DNA of 64,000 bases from the NCBI GenBank assembly GCA_035934385.1, contig DASYXY010000085.1:1-64000 (forward strand). The letters are read 5' to 3'. A program made the translations under genes and the position numbers. Below are positions 37,460 through 50,458 of this stretch, one piece after another. This DNA comes from CF-118 sp035934385. GTDB taxonomy: Bacteria > Chloroflexota > Dormibacteria > Dormibacterales > Dormibacteraceae. The stretch's first letter is position 1, and the number at the start of each line of letters is the position of its first letter. The notes under the pieces are model-generated. The model saw nothing but the letters and a program-made list of their open reading frames with translations, searched no databases and was not told the origin of the DNA.

Positions 37460-38181
37460 TGCCGGCCGCCGGCAGCCTGGCCTCGGTCAGCCCGTTGCTG
37501 GCCGTGCTCGCCGGCCTGGTGTCCTTCATCTCTCCGTGCGTGCTGCCGCTTGTGCCCGCGTATGTCGCTTACCTTGGTTCTCGAGCAGGCCGGGTTGGAT
37601 CGCTGCCTGTGGCGACCGCAGGCGTCGCGTTCGTGGCGGGGCTCTCGCTGATCTTCATCGCGTTTTTCTATCTCTTCTCGCTCGCGGTGCAGCCGGTGCG
37701 CGCGTACGTGCCGGTAGTGGCGGGCGTGGTCGTGATAGTGATGGCCGCGCACATCGCCGGCTTGATCCGCATCCCGTTTCTCGACCGCGAGTACCGCGTC
37801 ATGACCACTGCTCCTTCGGGCGGTGGCGCGGCCGGGGGCTTCCTGCTCGGCATGGGTTTCGCGAGCGGCTGGACGCCGTGCATCGGGGTCACGCTCAGCG
37901 CTGTCCTGAGCTCCGCCGTCACATCCGGCACCACCGCGCAGGGACTGGCGCTGATGGTCGCCTACTGTCTCGGGCTCGGCATACCCTTCGTGGCGGTGGC
38001 GCTGGTCGTGGAGCGGGCGCGACCGCTGGTCGCCTATGTCAACAGCCATCGCCGCGTCATCGACTACGCATCGGCGGCAGTGCTCGTGGTCATGGGGCTC
38101 TTGCTGCTGACGAACCAGCTGTACATCCTTTCGACCGGCATTACGCAGCTGGTGCCGTCCTGGCCGTCGCCGACGCTCTAG
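37459..38181 (+). CDS. ccdA: CcdA/DsbD-type membrane thiol-disulfide transporter
   Basis: 240 residues, six membrane spans. The paired redox cysteines lie in FISPCVLPLVPAYVAYLG (span 1) and ASGWTPCIGVTLSA (span 4), as in CcdA. It carries reducing equivalents across the membrane for cytochrome c maturation or periplasmic disulfide reduction. No thioredoxin-like partner lies adjacent. It starts in an overlap with the hydrolase and ends overlapping mntP tail-to-tail by four bases. Confidence 0.92.
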   Translation: MPAAGSLASVSPLLAVLAGLVSFISPCVLPLVPAYVAYLGSRAGRVGSLPVATAGVAFVAGLSLIFIAFFYLFSLAVQPVRAYVPVVAGVVVIVMAAHIAGLIRIPFLDREYRVMTTAPSGGGAAGGFLLGMGFASGWTPCIGVTLSAVLSSAVTSGTTAQGLALMVAYCLGLGIPFVAVALVVERARPLVAYVNSHRRVIDYASAAVLVVMGLLLLTNQLYILSTGITQLVPSWPSPTL

Positions 38182-38747
38182 AGACCAGTAATTCGCAGCA
38201 CGAGCAGCACGAGCGCCACCGCGATCAGCGCAACGCCTGCGAGCCATTCAGCGCGCTCCCGGATTTCCTCACCCAGACGCGCACCGATGCGCAGGCCAAT
38301 CTGGGTCGCGATGAACGCTTGCACAGCGACCCACACGACGGTGACCAGTAGCGAAAGACCGAGAAGTCCCGCGCTGAAGCCGACGGTGAGCTCGTCGAGG
38401 CTGATGCTGAGGCCCAGAACCAGAATGGCGAAGCCGTGCGCTCGGGCGAGCAGCTTCAGCCGCCGCTCCTCGCCCTCTTCGCCGGCCGAAGGCCACAACA
38501 GCAGTGCGCCCGCCACCAGCAGGACCGCGATTCCGACATAGCCCGCCCACTGGCCTAGCAAGTCGCCGGCGACGCGGCCGACGAGGAACCCCAGGATCGG
38601 CATGCCGGCTTCGAACGTCGTGAAGACGAGCGCGACGCGAAGACGGTCCCTTCCGGTGAGCCCGGCCAGCCCGAGCGCGGTCGCCAGCGCGAACGTGTCG
38701 AGGCCCAGCGGCACGAGCAAGCCCGCGGTGATGAGCGCCTGCCGCAT
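38178..38747 (-). CDS. mntP: MntP-family manganese efflux pump
   Basis: 189 residues, six spans. MntP signature halves: PLGLDTFALATALGLAGL and LGLSISLDELTVGFSAGL, each with the metal-site Asp. The central cytoplasmic loop is Glu-rich (GEEGEERRLKL). It exports Mn(II). Here it is coupled to a flavin reductase gene (TGATG) rather than behind a yybP-ykoY riboswitch, and I see no such riboswitch upstream. Confidence 0.88.
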   Translation of the reverse strand: MRQALITAGLLVPLGLDTFALATALGLAGLTGRDRLRVALVFTTFEAGMPILGFLVGRVAGDLLGQWAGYVGIAVLLVAGALLLWPSAGEEGEERRLKLLARAHGFAILVLGLSISLDELTVGFSAGLLGLSLLVTVVWVAVQAFIATQIGLRIGARLGEEIRERAEWLAGVALIAVALVLLVLRITGL

Positions 38748-39268
38748 CAGAGAGGCCGGTACTCGCGGCGGCTAAAGACCATCGGCGTAACGCCGGGCCG
38801 GTGGCCGCCTTCGACCACGCCGCCGATGAGGATCCAGTGGTCGCCCGCCTCGATCGTCTGCTGCAGCGTGCACACCGCGAACGCGGCGGCGTCGTGTTCC
38901 ATCACGGGGCCGCCCAATCCCGATGTTGCGCGCGCCCACGCGATCCCGTCGAACTTGTCCGACAGCTTGGTGGCCATCCGCCTTGCCAGCTCCTCTCGGC
39001 CGGCGGCCAGGATGTTGGCGGTGAAGCCGTTGGTGTGCTGCACGGCCGGCAGCGTGTTGGAGGTCTTGGCGATGCAGGCCAGCGCCAGCGGGGGATCAAG
39101 CGACACAGCGCAGAAAGCGCTCACCGTCAGGCCTCGAGGAAGACCGTCAGGGCCGTAAGCGGTTACGACCACGACCCCCGACGGGAACGTGGCCATTACT
39201 TCGCGGAACAGCTCCGGGTCGATCAATCTGCCTCGCAGATCGTAGGCCGCCCGTCTGTTAACGAACAC
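38747..39268 (-). CDS. Flavin reductase-like FMN-binding protein
   Basis: 173 residues. The split-barrel flavin reductase fold shows FREVMATFPSGVVVVTAYG, then SAFCAVSLDPPLALACI, the NTLPAVQHTNGFTANILA loop and HWILIGGVVEGGH. These enzymes reduce FMN/FAD with NAD(P)H for a partner monooxygenase or use it directly. GTG 39268 is one start; a TTG near 39229 is possible. It is divergent from lhr, with 30 bases between, and coupled to mntP downstream. Confidence 0.88.
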   Translation of the reverse strand: MFVNRRAAYDLRGRLIDPELFREVMATFPSGVVVVTAYGPDGLPRGLTVSAFCAVSLDPPLALACIAKTSNTLPAVQHTNGFTANILAAGREELARRMATKLSDKFDGIAWARATSGLGGPVMEHDAAAFAVCTLQQTIEAGDHWILIGGVVEGGHRPGVTPMVFSRREYRPL

Positions 39269-39298
39269 TTGTTTGTGGCTTTGAAAGTGGTCAGACTG

Positions 39299-43633
<4,335 letters not shown>

Positions 43634-43668
43634 CGCTCATCGGCCCGGGCTACGATTACTAATTCCGT

Positions 43669-43742
43669 CGGGGAGTGGCGTAGCCCGGAAGCGCACCTGG
43701 CTGGGGGCCAGGGGGTCGCGGGTTCAAATCCCGCCTCCCCGA
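43669..43742 (+). tRNA. tRNA-Pro (anticodon GGG)
   Basis: A complete cloverleaf of 74 nt. Acceptor CGGGGAG (43669-43675) pairs with CTCCCCG (43735-43741), with discriminator A. D stem GCG/CGC. Anticodon stem CCTGG/CCAGG with loop CTGGGGG (anticodon GGG at 43703-43705). T stem GCGGG/CCCGC with loop TTCAAAT. The C1-G72 pair and sequence are typical of bacterial tRNA-Pro; it reads CCC/CCU codons. The CCA end is not encoded. Confidence 0.97.
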
Positions 43743-43751
43743 CTCTGGGGT

Positions 43752-43778
43752 CCCCACGAAATCGAAAATTTCGTGGGG
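43752..43778 (+). terminator. Perfect 11-bp stem-loop downstream of tRNA-Pro
   Basis: CCCCACGAAAT, loop CGAAA, then ATTTCGTGGGG, 10 nt after the tRNA, followed by TT only. Well placed as a terminator for the tRNA transcript, though T-poor. The next gene starts 39 bases further on. Confidence 0.6.
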
Positions 43779-43816
43779 TTGGACCATCTTGAGCAACGGC
43801 TCGAAGGGGTAGGCGG

Positions 43817-44473
43817 GTGAAGGGCACCGTCACGATCGCCGCGACCTACGGTGCGGGCGGGAGCGTGATCGCTCCGGCGGTCGCCAAGCAGCTCGGGCTG
43901 CCATTCATCGAGCGCGCGATCCCGGTCGAAGTCGCAATCCAGATCAGCGCGTCGCTTGGTGACGAGCTCGCCGATGACGCCGTGCACTCGTCGCGCATGG
44001 ACCGCTTCCTGGAGAGGCTGCTCGCGTCGAGCGGACTCTTCGTCGGCGTGCCGCCCGCGCCGGAAGGGCTGGGCGCGCTGCCCGAGATCGAGAAGACGGA
44101 AGCCATCCTGCGTCGTGTTGCGGATACAACCGGCGGCGTGATCCTCGGTCGAGCCGGCGTGTTCGTGCTCAAGGGGCGGCCGGATGTTCTGCACGTTCGG
44201 CTCGACGGCGACGTCGAGGCCCGCCGCCGAGCAGCTGCCGCGCTCCGGGGCATCGACCACGCCGCGGCGACGCGAGAGCAGCAGCAGACCGACCGCGCGC
44301 GAGTTGCTTATATCGAGCACTTCTATGCCCGCGCCGGCGCCTGGAATGACGCGCGTCACTACCACGTTGTCCTCGACAGCACCGCGCTGTCCCTGGACGC
44401 ATGCACCGAGATCATCGTCCGGTCCGCCCACGACCTGTTTGCCGCAAGCCGCGCTACGAACCGGAGGAGCTGA
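43817..44473 (+). CDS. Cytidylate kinase-like protein
   Basis: 218 residues. The P-loop-like start ATYGAGGSVIAPAVAKQLG (about 8-26), the following LGLPFIERAIP, then GVILGRAGVFVLKG and VAYIEHFYARAGAWNDARHY are the landmarks of the cytidylate kinase-like (Cytidylate_kin2) family. Its substrate is unproven. True CMP kinases keep a longer NMP-binding domain. GTG 43817. The next gene's ATG follows its stop directly, so it is coupled to an efflux pump. Confidence 0.82.
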   Translation: MKGTVTIAATYGAGGSVIAPAVAKQLGLPFIERAIPVEVAIQISASLGDELADDAVHSSRMDRFLERLLASSGLFVGVPPAPEGLGALPEIEKTEAILRRVADTTGGVILGRAGVFVLKGRPDVLHVRLDGDVEARRRAAAALRGIDHAAATREQQQTDRARVAYIEHFYARAGAWNDARHYHVVLDSTALSLDACTEIIVRSAHDLFAASRATNRRS

Positions 44474-46174
44474 ATGGCCGCAGGGCAACAAGGACCACAA
44501 GCTCAGGGCAACATGCCATCGGTCGACGGGTCGACGTCATCGCAGAGCCTCATGGACCTTCCGCCGCGCAGGAAGCTCGCCATCCTGGGCGCGATCCTGC
44601 TCACGATGTTCCTGGCGTCGCTCGACCAGACGGTGGTGGGCACCGCGCTGCCGCGGATCATCACGGACCTGAACGGCGCGAACCTCTACGCCTGGGTCGT
44701 CACCGCGTACCTGCTGACCTCGACGGTGACCGTTCCGATCTACGGCAAGTTCTCCGACGTTTTCGGCCGCAAGGCGATGCTCATCATCGGCGTCTGCATC
44801 TTCCTGGTAGGTTCCTGGCTCTCCGGCGCGTCGCAGAACATGACCCAGCTCGTCCTGTTCCGGGCCATCCAGGGCCTCGGCGCGGGCGCCCTGTTTCCGA
44901 TCGTGATCGCGACCATCGCCGACCTGTACAGCCCGCGCGAGCGCGGTCGATTCCAGGGTCTGTTCGGTGCGGTGTTCGGCCTCAGCTTCATCGTCGGGCC
45001 GTTCATTGGCGGCTGGCTCACCGACAACATCAGCTGGCACTGGGTTTTCTACGTCAACGTGCCCTTCGGCATCGCTTCGCTGATCGTGCTGAGCACCGTG
45101 CTTCCCGGGATCGGCCGGCGGACCGCTTCGGCGGCGGACCTCGACTATGTCGGCATCGCCGTCTTCACTGCCGGCGTGGTGCCGCTGATGCTTGGCCTGA
45201 GCAACAAGGGGTACGTCAACAGCGACGGGCAGCTGCCCAACTGGACCGACCTCAATGTCGGCGGCCTGATCGTGCTGGGTCTCGTGGTCCTGGCCGCGTT
45301 CGTGTTCGTGGAGATTCGGGCCAAGGAGCCCATCATTCCGCTCGGCCTGTTCGCGGCGCGGGACTACTCGATCAGCATGGTTGCCGTTTTCGTCTTTGGC
45401 GTCGCGATGTTCGCGGCGGTGCTGTTCATGCCGCGCTTCTATCAGACGGTGCGAGGCATCAGCGCCACCGCCTCCGGCTACTACATCTGGCCGTTGCTGG
45501 TCGGGCTCATGGGCGGCAGCATCGGCAGCGGTCTCCTCATCAGCAGAATCGGCCGTTACAAATGGCTGATGGTGGGCGGCGCTGTCGTCATGACGGTCGG
45601 AGGATGGCTGCTGACCCATCTGACCGCGGGCATCTCCGACTGGCAGCTGTGGGCCTACATGCTCGTGCTCGGGCTGGGCATCGGTCCTTCGATGGCGGGA
45701 TTCACGGTCGTGGTTCAGAACATCGTGCCGATGAAGCAGATCGGCGTGGCGACGAGCACCCTCACGTTTCTTCGCCAGATCGGTGCGTCGGTTGGCCTGG
45801 CTGTGGCGGGTACCGTCTTTTCGACCCAGTTCGCCACCCGGCTTCCCGACGAGCTCGCGGCCAACGGCGTACCGGCGCAGGTCATCCCGCAGCTGGTCAA
45901 GCTCTCCGAGCTCCTGCAGAGCGTCGGCAACGGGCGGACGGTCCTCGAGCGGATCCTGCCCGCACCTGCCCATGCGCTGATCCCCAAAATCGCGGACGGC
46001 GCCAACCAGGCGCTCGCGCTGGCGATCGGGGACCTCTTCTGGATCACGGTCATCGCGGGTGTGCTCGGCCTGGTCTGCACGCTGATCCTCAGGGATCGTC
46101 CGCTCCGGACCGCCAGCGAGCTGCGGGCTCAGATCGCGGGCCAGACGCCGGAGGCGGTTGGGGCCGCCTCGTAG
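44474..46174 (+). CDS. DHA2-family (14-span) MFS drug exporter, EmrB/QacA type
   Basis: 566 residues. DHA2 motifs: LDQTVVGTALPRIITDL (span 1), GKFSDVFGRK (motif A), RAIQGLGAGALFPIVIATIA and GPFIGGWLTDNISWHWVFYV (motif C region). Fourteen spans fit the length. A hydrophilic N-terminus of about 30 residues precedes span 1. It exports lipophilic cations or antibiotics by proton exchange. ATG 44474 directly follows the kinase-like stop. A convergent TetR gene may regulate other targets, since it lies tail-to-tail 4 bases away. Confidence 0.92.
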   Translation: MAAGQQGPQAQGNMPSVDGSTSSQSLMDLPPRRKLAILGAILLTMFLASLDQTVVGTALPRIITDLNGANLYAWVVTAYLLTSTVTVPIYGKFSDVFGRKAMLIIGVCIFLVGSWLSGASQNMTQLVLFRAIQGLGAGALFPIVIATIADLYSPRERGRFQGLFGAVFGLSFIVGPFIGGWLTDNISWHWVFYVNVPFGIASLIVLSTVLPGIGRRTASAADLDYVGIAVFTAGVVPLMLGLSNKGYVNSDGQLPNWTDLNVGGLIVLGLVVLAAFVFVEIRAKEPIIPLGLFAARDYSISMVAVFVFGVAMFAAVLFMPRFYQTVRGISATASGYYIWPLLVGLMGGSIGSGLLISRIGRYKWLMVGGAVVMTVGGWLLTHLTAGISDWQLWAYMLVLGLGIGPSMAGFTVVVQNIVPMKQIGVATSTLTFLRQIGASVGLAVAGTVFSTQFATRLPDELAANGVPAQVIPQLVKLSELLQSVGNGRTVLERILPAPAHALIPKIADGANQALALAIGDLFWITVIAGVLGLVCTLILRDRPLRTASELRAQIAGQTPEAVGAAS

Positions 46175-46177
46175 GCA

Positions 46178-46813
46178 TCAACCTCGGCGCCGCGTCGATC
46201 CCATTGCTGAGTCGGGCAGATCTGCTACCGCCAATCGCAGCAACGCTCGGGCCGATTGGCGCATGACCTGAACAGCATCCTTTCGGGATAGTCCGGCGAT
46301 GTCGGTTAGCCAGACGAGCGGCTCGATGCCGGCGACGCTCCTGATCGCGACTGCCAGCCTCCGCACTTGCGCTTCCGACATGCGGTCGCGAAGGGGGGCA
46401 AGAGCCTCAGTAATCCATCCGATGGCTCGTCCCTTCCGCAGCGGTAACTCGCCGCGAAGGCTCGGGTCGGGTTCGAGTGAGAGGCGCAACATCGTGCGCT
46501 GTTGGGGCTCTGTGTCCACGATGAGCTTCATGAACGTCTGTATAACCGCGTCGAGGCGGTCTTCGATCTCCGTAGGGGGATTTTCGGGAAGAAGGGATCG
46601 AGCCTCGATTTCTGGGTGGGCCGATAGAAGAAGAGTTCGCTGGTTCGGGAAGTAGCGGTAGGCCGTCGTCCGCGATATGGACGCTTTGGCCGCGGACGCT
46701 TCGACGGTGGGCGTCACGCCCTGTGCCACCAATTCTCGGGCCGCGGCGACCAGAGCCTGGCGAGTGCGCTGCTTCTGGTTGGTCCTCCCAGTCAACTCGT
46801 ACCGCATTGACAC
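46178..46813 (-). CDS. TetR-family transcriptional regulator
   Basis: 211 residues from GTG 46813 (ATG 46807 also possible). The N-terminal HTH is RQALVAAARELVAQGVTP, then ASAAKASISRTTAYRYFPNQ, the classic TetR helices. The remaining helical ligand domain is variable and unassigned. It is divergent from the cupin gene, and the shared 64-bp region holds a promoter and an inverted repeat, so it probably represses the cupin gene and itself. Confidence 0.9.
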   Translation of the reverse strand: MSMRYELTGRTNQKQRTRQALVAAARELVAQGVTPTVEASAAKASISRTTAYRYFPNQRTLLLSAHPEIEARSLLPENPPTEIEDRLDAVIQTFMKLIVDTEPQQRTMLRLSLEPDPSLRGELPLRKGRAIGWITEALAPLRDRMSEAQVRRLAVAIRSVAGIEPLVWLTDIAGLSRKDAVQVMRQSARALLRLAVADLPDSAMGSTRRRG

Positions 46814-46847
46814 CGCTGAAATAGTACTGTAGTGTCGTTATGGTACT
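46807..46847 (+). promoter_or_regulatory. Promoter and candidate operator between TetR and cupin genes
   Basis: TTGACA (46807-46812), 17 bp, TAGTGT (46830-46835), directed at the cupin gene. The arms AGTAC (46823-46827) and GTACT (46843-46847) form an inverted repeat overlapping the -10 and start site, as expected for a TetR operator. The -35 element overlaps the first codons of the TetR gene. Confidence 0.6.
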
Positions 46848-46877
46848 CACGTCCCATAAATAGTCCAGGAGTGACAA

Positions 46878-47372
46878 ATGCAGGCTAGCAAGGTGGTCCC
46901 GATCGTCCGCGTCGCTGGTGCGGGCGAGAGGCTGTGGTTCTACGGCGGCGGCCTGCACATCTGGAAGGCCACGTCTGCCGAGACGGGCGGCGCTTTCCTT
47001 CTGTTCGAGGATGTGATGTCGCGGGGTAAGACCACGCCTCTGCACACACATCCGGAGGTGGACGAGACACTGTACGTGCTGGAGGGTGAGATCCGCCTTC
47101 ACATCGACGGCGAGGAACAAGAGCTCCGGTCAGGTAGCGTGGCGATGGCACCGCGGGGCGTGCCCCACGCCTTCATCGTGACATCGGAAACCGCGCGGAT
47201 TCTTTTCCTGGAGACACCAGGCAGCAGCGAGGCCTTCTACCGTGGCGCGAGCGAGCCGGCCACACGCGAGCTCGAAGCTGCGGCCCCGGTTGACTTTGCT
47301 CGTGTCCGAGCTTCGGCCCAGCGAAACGGTGGGATCGAAATCCTTGGACCGCCCCCGTTCAAGATGGTTTAG
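46878..47372 (+). CDS. Cupin-domain protein (quercetin dioxygenase-like)
   Basis: 164 residues. Cupin motif 1 is TPLHTHPEVDETLYVLEGE with the His/His/Glu metal ligands, and motif 2 is RGVPHAFIV with the final His. A single-domain cupin with a short C-terminal extension. It could be a dioxygenase or an isomerase; the substrate is unknown. ATG 46878 has the strong ribosome-binding site AGGAGTGACAA. Regulated by the divergent TetR by context. Confidence 0.88.
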   Translation: MQASKVVPIVRVAGAGERLWFYGGGLHIWKATSAETGGAFLLFEDVMSRGKTTPLHTHPEVDETLYVLEGEIRLHIDGEEQELRSGSVAMAPRGVPHAFIVTSETARILFLETPGSSEAFYRGASEPATRELEAAAPVDFARVRASAQRNGGIEILGPPPFKMV

Positions 47373-47657
47373 GACGGCGTTTGGATCGACTCCGCAACCT
47401 CGGTCGCGGCCAAAAGAAAATGACCCAACAAACTGAGTCGCTCCCGAGTTCCTCCCGCGTCCCTCCTCCTTGCGGAGCCGAGACCCAGTCGTCTCTCAGT
47501 CGCTTCTCAGCCCGTTGGGCCAACACGAAACATTAAGGACACACGGGGCCGCGGTCAACGTGAATTTGCGGGGGATAGGCTGGCGAGCTTCGGTAGCCGG
47601 ATCACGCTCGCGAATCGATGAGTTTCGGTGGTGGGCGAAGTCTTCAGGAGCATGAGC
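47373..47657. other. Intergenic region without recognisable gene
   Basis: 285 bp between the cupin stop and the next hydrolase. Short ORFs here have no supporting composition or ribosome-binding sites. I see no RNA gene or repeat. It probably contains the promoter of the downstream hydrolase. Confidence 0.6.
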
Positions 47658-48470
47658 ATGAGCACCAAGAACACCGGCCAGTACGCAAAGGTCAACGGCA
47701 TCAACCTCTACTACGAAATTCACGGCGCCGGCCGCCCGATTGTGGTCCTGCACGGCGGGCTCGGATCGACCGAGATGTTCGATGCGGTGATGCCTCAGCT
47801 CACAAGTAAGCACCAGGTGATCGCCGCCGACCTGCAAGGGCACGGCCGCACCGCGGACATCGACCGGCCGATCGACACGCGGCTCATGGCCGACGACATC
47901 GCCGCGTTGATCGACCACCTCGAGCTCGTGAAGCCCGACGTGGTCGGCTACTCCTTGGGTGGCGGCGTGGCGCTGCAGCTTGCGGTGAGGCACCCCGAAA
48001 AGGTCGGACGCCTGGTCCTGGTCTCGGCCAACATCCGGCGCGACGCGATCCCGCCGGAGATGCTCGCCCAGCAGGAGCAGGTGAACTCGGCCGCGGCCGA
48101 GTTCATGAAGAACACCCCGATGTATGAGCTGTACAACCGGGTAGCACCGCGCCCGCAAGACTTTCCGAAGCTGCTCGACAAGATCGGTGCGTCAATGGCC
48201 AATGACTTCGATTTCAGCGAGGAAGTTCGACGCCTGCCGATGCCGACGCTGATCATGGCCGGCGACGCGGACATGGCGCCGCCAAGCCACTACGTCGACG
48301 TGTTCAAGTTGCTGGACGGAGGCCTCCGAGACGGCGGCTGGATGGGCGAGGGGAGGCCAAAGGGCGGTCACGCGCTGGCGATCCTGCCGGGGCTGACGCA
48401 CTACAACATCGTGTACTCGCCGCTGTTCGCCGAGGCCGCGCTCGCGTTTCTCGACAAGGACCGCGACTGA
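47658..48470 (+). CDS. Alpha/beta-hydrolase (haloperoxidase-like)
   Basis: 270 residues from ATG 47658, chosen over ATG 47652 because CAGGAG is then 7 bases upstream. HGGLGSTEMFD is the oxyanion loop, VGYSLGGGVALQ the nucleophile elbow (Ser), AGDADMAPPSHYV the acid (Asp), and LTHYNI near the end supplies the His. The overall form is that of esterases and non-heme haloperoxidases. Substrate not determinable. Confidence 0.87.
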   Translation: MSTKNTGQYAKVNGINLYYEIHGAGRPIVVLHGGLGSTEMFDAVMPQLTSKHQVIAADLQGHGRTADIDRPIDTRLMADDIAALIDHLELVKPDVVGYSLGGGVALQLAVRHPEKVGRLVLVSANIRRDAIPPEMLAQQEQVNSAAAEFMKNTPMYELYNRVAPRPQDFPKLLDKIGASMANDFDFSEEVRRLPMPTLIMAGDADMAPPSHYVDVFKLLDGGLRDGGWMGEGRPKGGHALAILPGLTHYNIVYSPLFAEAALAFLDKDRD

Positions 48471-48509
48471 GCGGAGCGCGGGCTTTCGGCGGCTGATTCA
48501 ATAGCGCCT

Positions 48510-49832
48510 GTGCCGAAGGTCACGCTGGTCGGGGCGGGAAGCGCCGTTTTCGCGCGCCAGATCATCACCGACGTGCTGGCGGTCGACGGCCTCGACAGCG
48601 GCACGTTCGCCCTGGTTGACATCGACGCCAAACGCCTCGAGCTGGCCAAGGCCATCGCCCAGACGCTGGTCGAGCTGTCAGGCAAGAGGTGGGAGGTCGA
48701 GGCTTCGACCGAACGCATCAAGGTGCTCGCGGGCACCGACTACGTCGTGAACTCGATCGAGGTCGCCGGGCTGCAGAATGTCCGCGCCGACTACGACATC
48801 CCGATGAAGTACGGCGTCGACCAGTGCATCGGCGACACCATCGGGCCCGGCGGGATCTTCAAGGCGCTTCGCACCGGGCCCGTGTGGCTCGACATCGTGG
48901 CAGACACGAAGCGCCTAGCGCCCAAGGCGATGATCCTCAACTTCACGAACCCGATGTCGATCCTCACGTTGGCCGCGGCGCGATCGACCTCGCAACCGGT
49001 TGTCGGCCTGTGCCACAGCGTCCAGGGCACCTCGCGTCAGCTGGCCGGCTACCTGGGCGTCCCCTACGAGGAGCTCGAATGGAGCTGCGCCGGCATCAAC
49101 CACAACGCCTGGTTCACGAAGCTGGAGCACCGCGGCATGGATCAGTACCCGCGCTTGCGCGAGCTGGCCGCGAACAACAGCGAGGTGTACGAGCGTGACC
49201 CGGTCCGCTTCGAGGTCATGCTTCACCTCGGCGCGTTCGTGACCGAGTCGAGCGGGCACTTCTCCGAGTACGTGCCCTATTTCCGTAAGCGCCCGGACCT
49301 GGTCGAGAAGTACGCCCGCCCCGGCTACCTTGGCGAGAGCGGCTTCTACGCTAACAACTGGCCGGAGTGGCGGCGCGCCAACGACGAGCGGATCCAGGCA
49401 ATGCTGGACGGCGCGACCTCGATCCCTCGCGAGCGCAGCCTCGAATACGGCGCCGACATCATCGAGGCGGCAGAGAGCGACAGGCCGGTGAGCATCTGGG
49501 GCAACGTCGTGAACCACGGCGCGATCGAGAACCTCCCCGACGACGGATGCGTCGAGGTCGAGTGCAGAGTGGACGGTGAGGGTTTTCACCCCGTGCGATT
49601 CGGCAGGATCCCCGAGCAGCTGGCGGCGCTGAACCGGACGCATATGGCCGTGCACGAGCTGGTCGTCCACGCGCTGACGCATCGCGATCGCCAGAGCGCC
49701 CTGTACGCGCTTTCGATCGATCCCCTGACCGCGGCAGTGTGCTCACTCGAGGAGATAGAGAAGATGTTCAACGAGATGTGGGAGGCGCAACGGGAGTTCC
49801 TTGCGCCATTCGAACAACCTGTGGAGGCCTGA
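48510..49832 (+). CDS. Glycoside hydrolase family 4 (alpha-galactosidase/alpha-glucosidase, NAD+-dependent)
   Basis: 440 residues. The NAD+-binding start is VTLVGAGSAVFARQI. GH4 metal-site Cys in GLCHSVQGTSRQL and His in GINHNAWFTKLE are present, with the NFTNPMSILTLAA strand between. GH4 enzymes use NAD+ and Mn(II) in a redox-elimination mechanism; this branch (MelA-like) cleaves alpha-galactosides or glucosides. GTG 48510. It ends in TGATG overlap with the next gene. Confidence 0.93.
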   Translation: MPKVTLVGAGSAVFARQIITDVLAVDGLDSGTFALVDIDAKRLELAKAIAQTLVELSGKRWEVEASTERIKVLAGTDYVVNSIEVAGLQNVRADYDIPMKYGVDQCIGDTIGPGGIFKALRTGPVWLDIVADTKRLAPKAMILNFTNPMSILTLAAARSTSQPVVGLCHSVQGTSRQLAGYLGVPYEELEWSCAGINHNAWFTKLEHRGMDQYPRLRELAANNSEVYERDPVRFEVMLHLGAFVTESSGHFSEYVPYFRKRPDLVEKYARPGYLGESGFYANNWPEWRRANDERIQAMLDGATSIPRERSLEYGADIIEAAESDRPVSIWGNVVNHGAIENLPDDGCVEVECRVDGEGFHPVRFGRIPEQLAALNRTHMAVHELVVHALTHRDRQSALYALSIDPLTAAVCSLEEIEKMFNEMWEAQREFLAPFEQPVEA

Positions 49833-50458
49833 TGGCGACGTTCAAAGGGTGGTCCGAGGATTGCCAGCGGTTCTTCATCGGACTCGAGCTCGACAACTCG
49901 AAGAAGTATTTCGAGGCCAACCGGCGCACCTACGAGGATCTGGTGAAGGGACCGATGGTGGCGCTGCTCGAATCGCTGGAGCCTGAGTTTGGGCCGGGCA
50001 AGGTCTTTCGCGCCAACCGCGACATCCGGTTCAGCAAAGACAAATCGCCGTACAAGACGAACATCGCGGCGGATGTCGGCATGGGCGGCAAGGGCGGCTA
50101 CCTGTCGCTGGACGCGCGCGGGTTCACGGTGGCGACCGGCCGGTACATGATGAGTCCGGAAGAGATCGCCAGGTTCCGCAAGAGGGTCGCGGCGGACGCC
50201 TCGGGCGATCAGCTGGCGGCGATCGCGGCGAAGCTCAGGAAGTCAGGCTACGAGCTCGGCGGCGAGGAGCTCAAACGAGTTCCGCCACCGTGGCCGCAGG
50301 AGCACCCGCGCGCAGACCTGCTGCGGCGCAAGAGCCTCTACGTCTGGAAGAACTACGGCCTCCAGCCCTGGCTTGGGAGCGGCTCTGCGCGCAGGTACGT
50401 CGTCAAGATGTGGACGGACGCGCAGCCGCTGAACGATTGGTTCAAGAAATACCTCTGA
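49832..50458 (+). CDS. DUF2461-family protein
   Basis: 208 residues. The DUF2461 pattern is visible: WSEDCQRFFIGLELDNSKKY, FEANRRTYEDLVKGPM, RANRDIRFSKDKSPYKTNI and the final YVVKMWTDAQPLNDWFKKYL. The family is widespread and lacks a known function. ATG 49832 overlaps the GH4 stop, with GTGGAGG upstream. It ends overlapping the LysR gene tail-to-tail by 17 bases. Confidence 0.9.
   Translation: MATFKGWSEDCQRFFIGLELDNSKKYFEANRRTYEDLVKGPMVALLESLEPEFGPGKVFRANRDIRFSKDKSPYKTNIAADVGMGGKGGYLSLDARGFTVATGRYMMSPEEIARFRKRVAADASGDQLAAIAAKLRKSGYELGGEELKRVPPPWPQEHPRADLLRRKSLYVWKNYGLQPWLGSGSARRYVVKMWTDAQPLNDWFKKYL

Noticed and set aside
38178..39268. yybP-ykoY manganese riboswitch before mntP
   Set aside because: mntP starts inside the flavin reductase stop, and the sequence upstream of that gene is only 30 bp with no such structure.
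38801..39298. Upstream 166-codon extension of lhr
   Set aside because: It runs antisense through the flavin reductase gene; Lhr homology begins at about 39305.
44537..45973. Minus-strand ORF of 478 codons opposite the MFS exporter
   Set aside because: His/Asp/Arg-rich shadow of a clear membrane protein gene.
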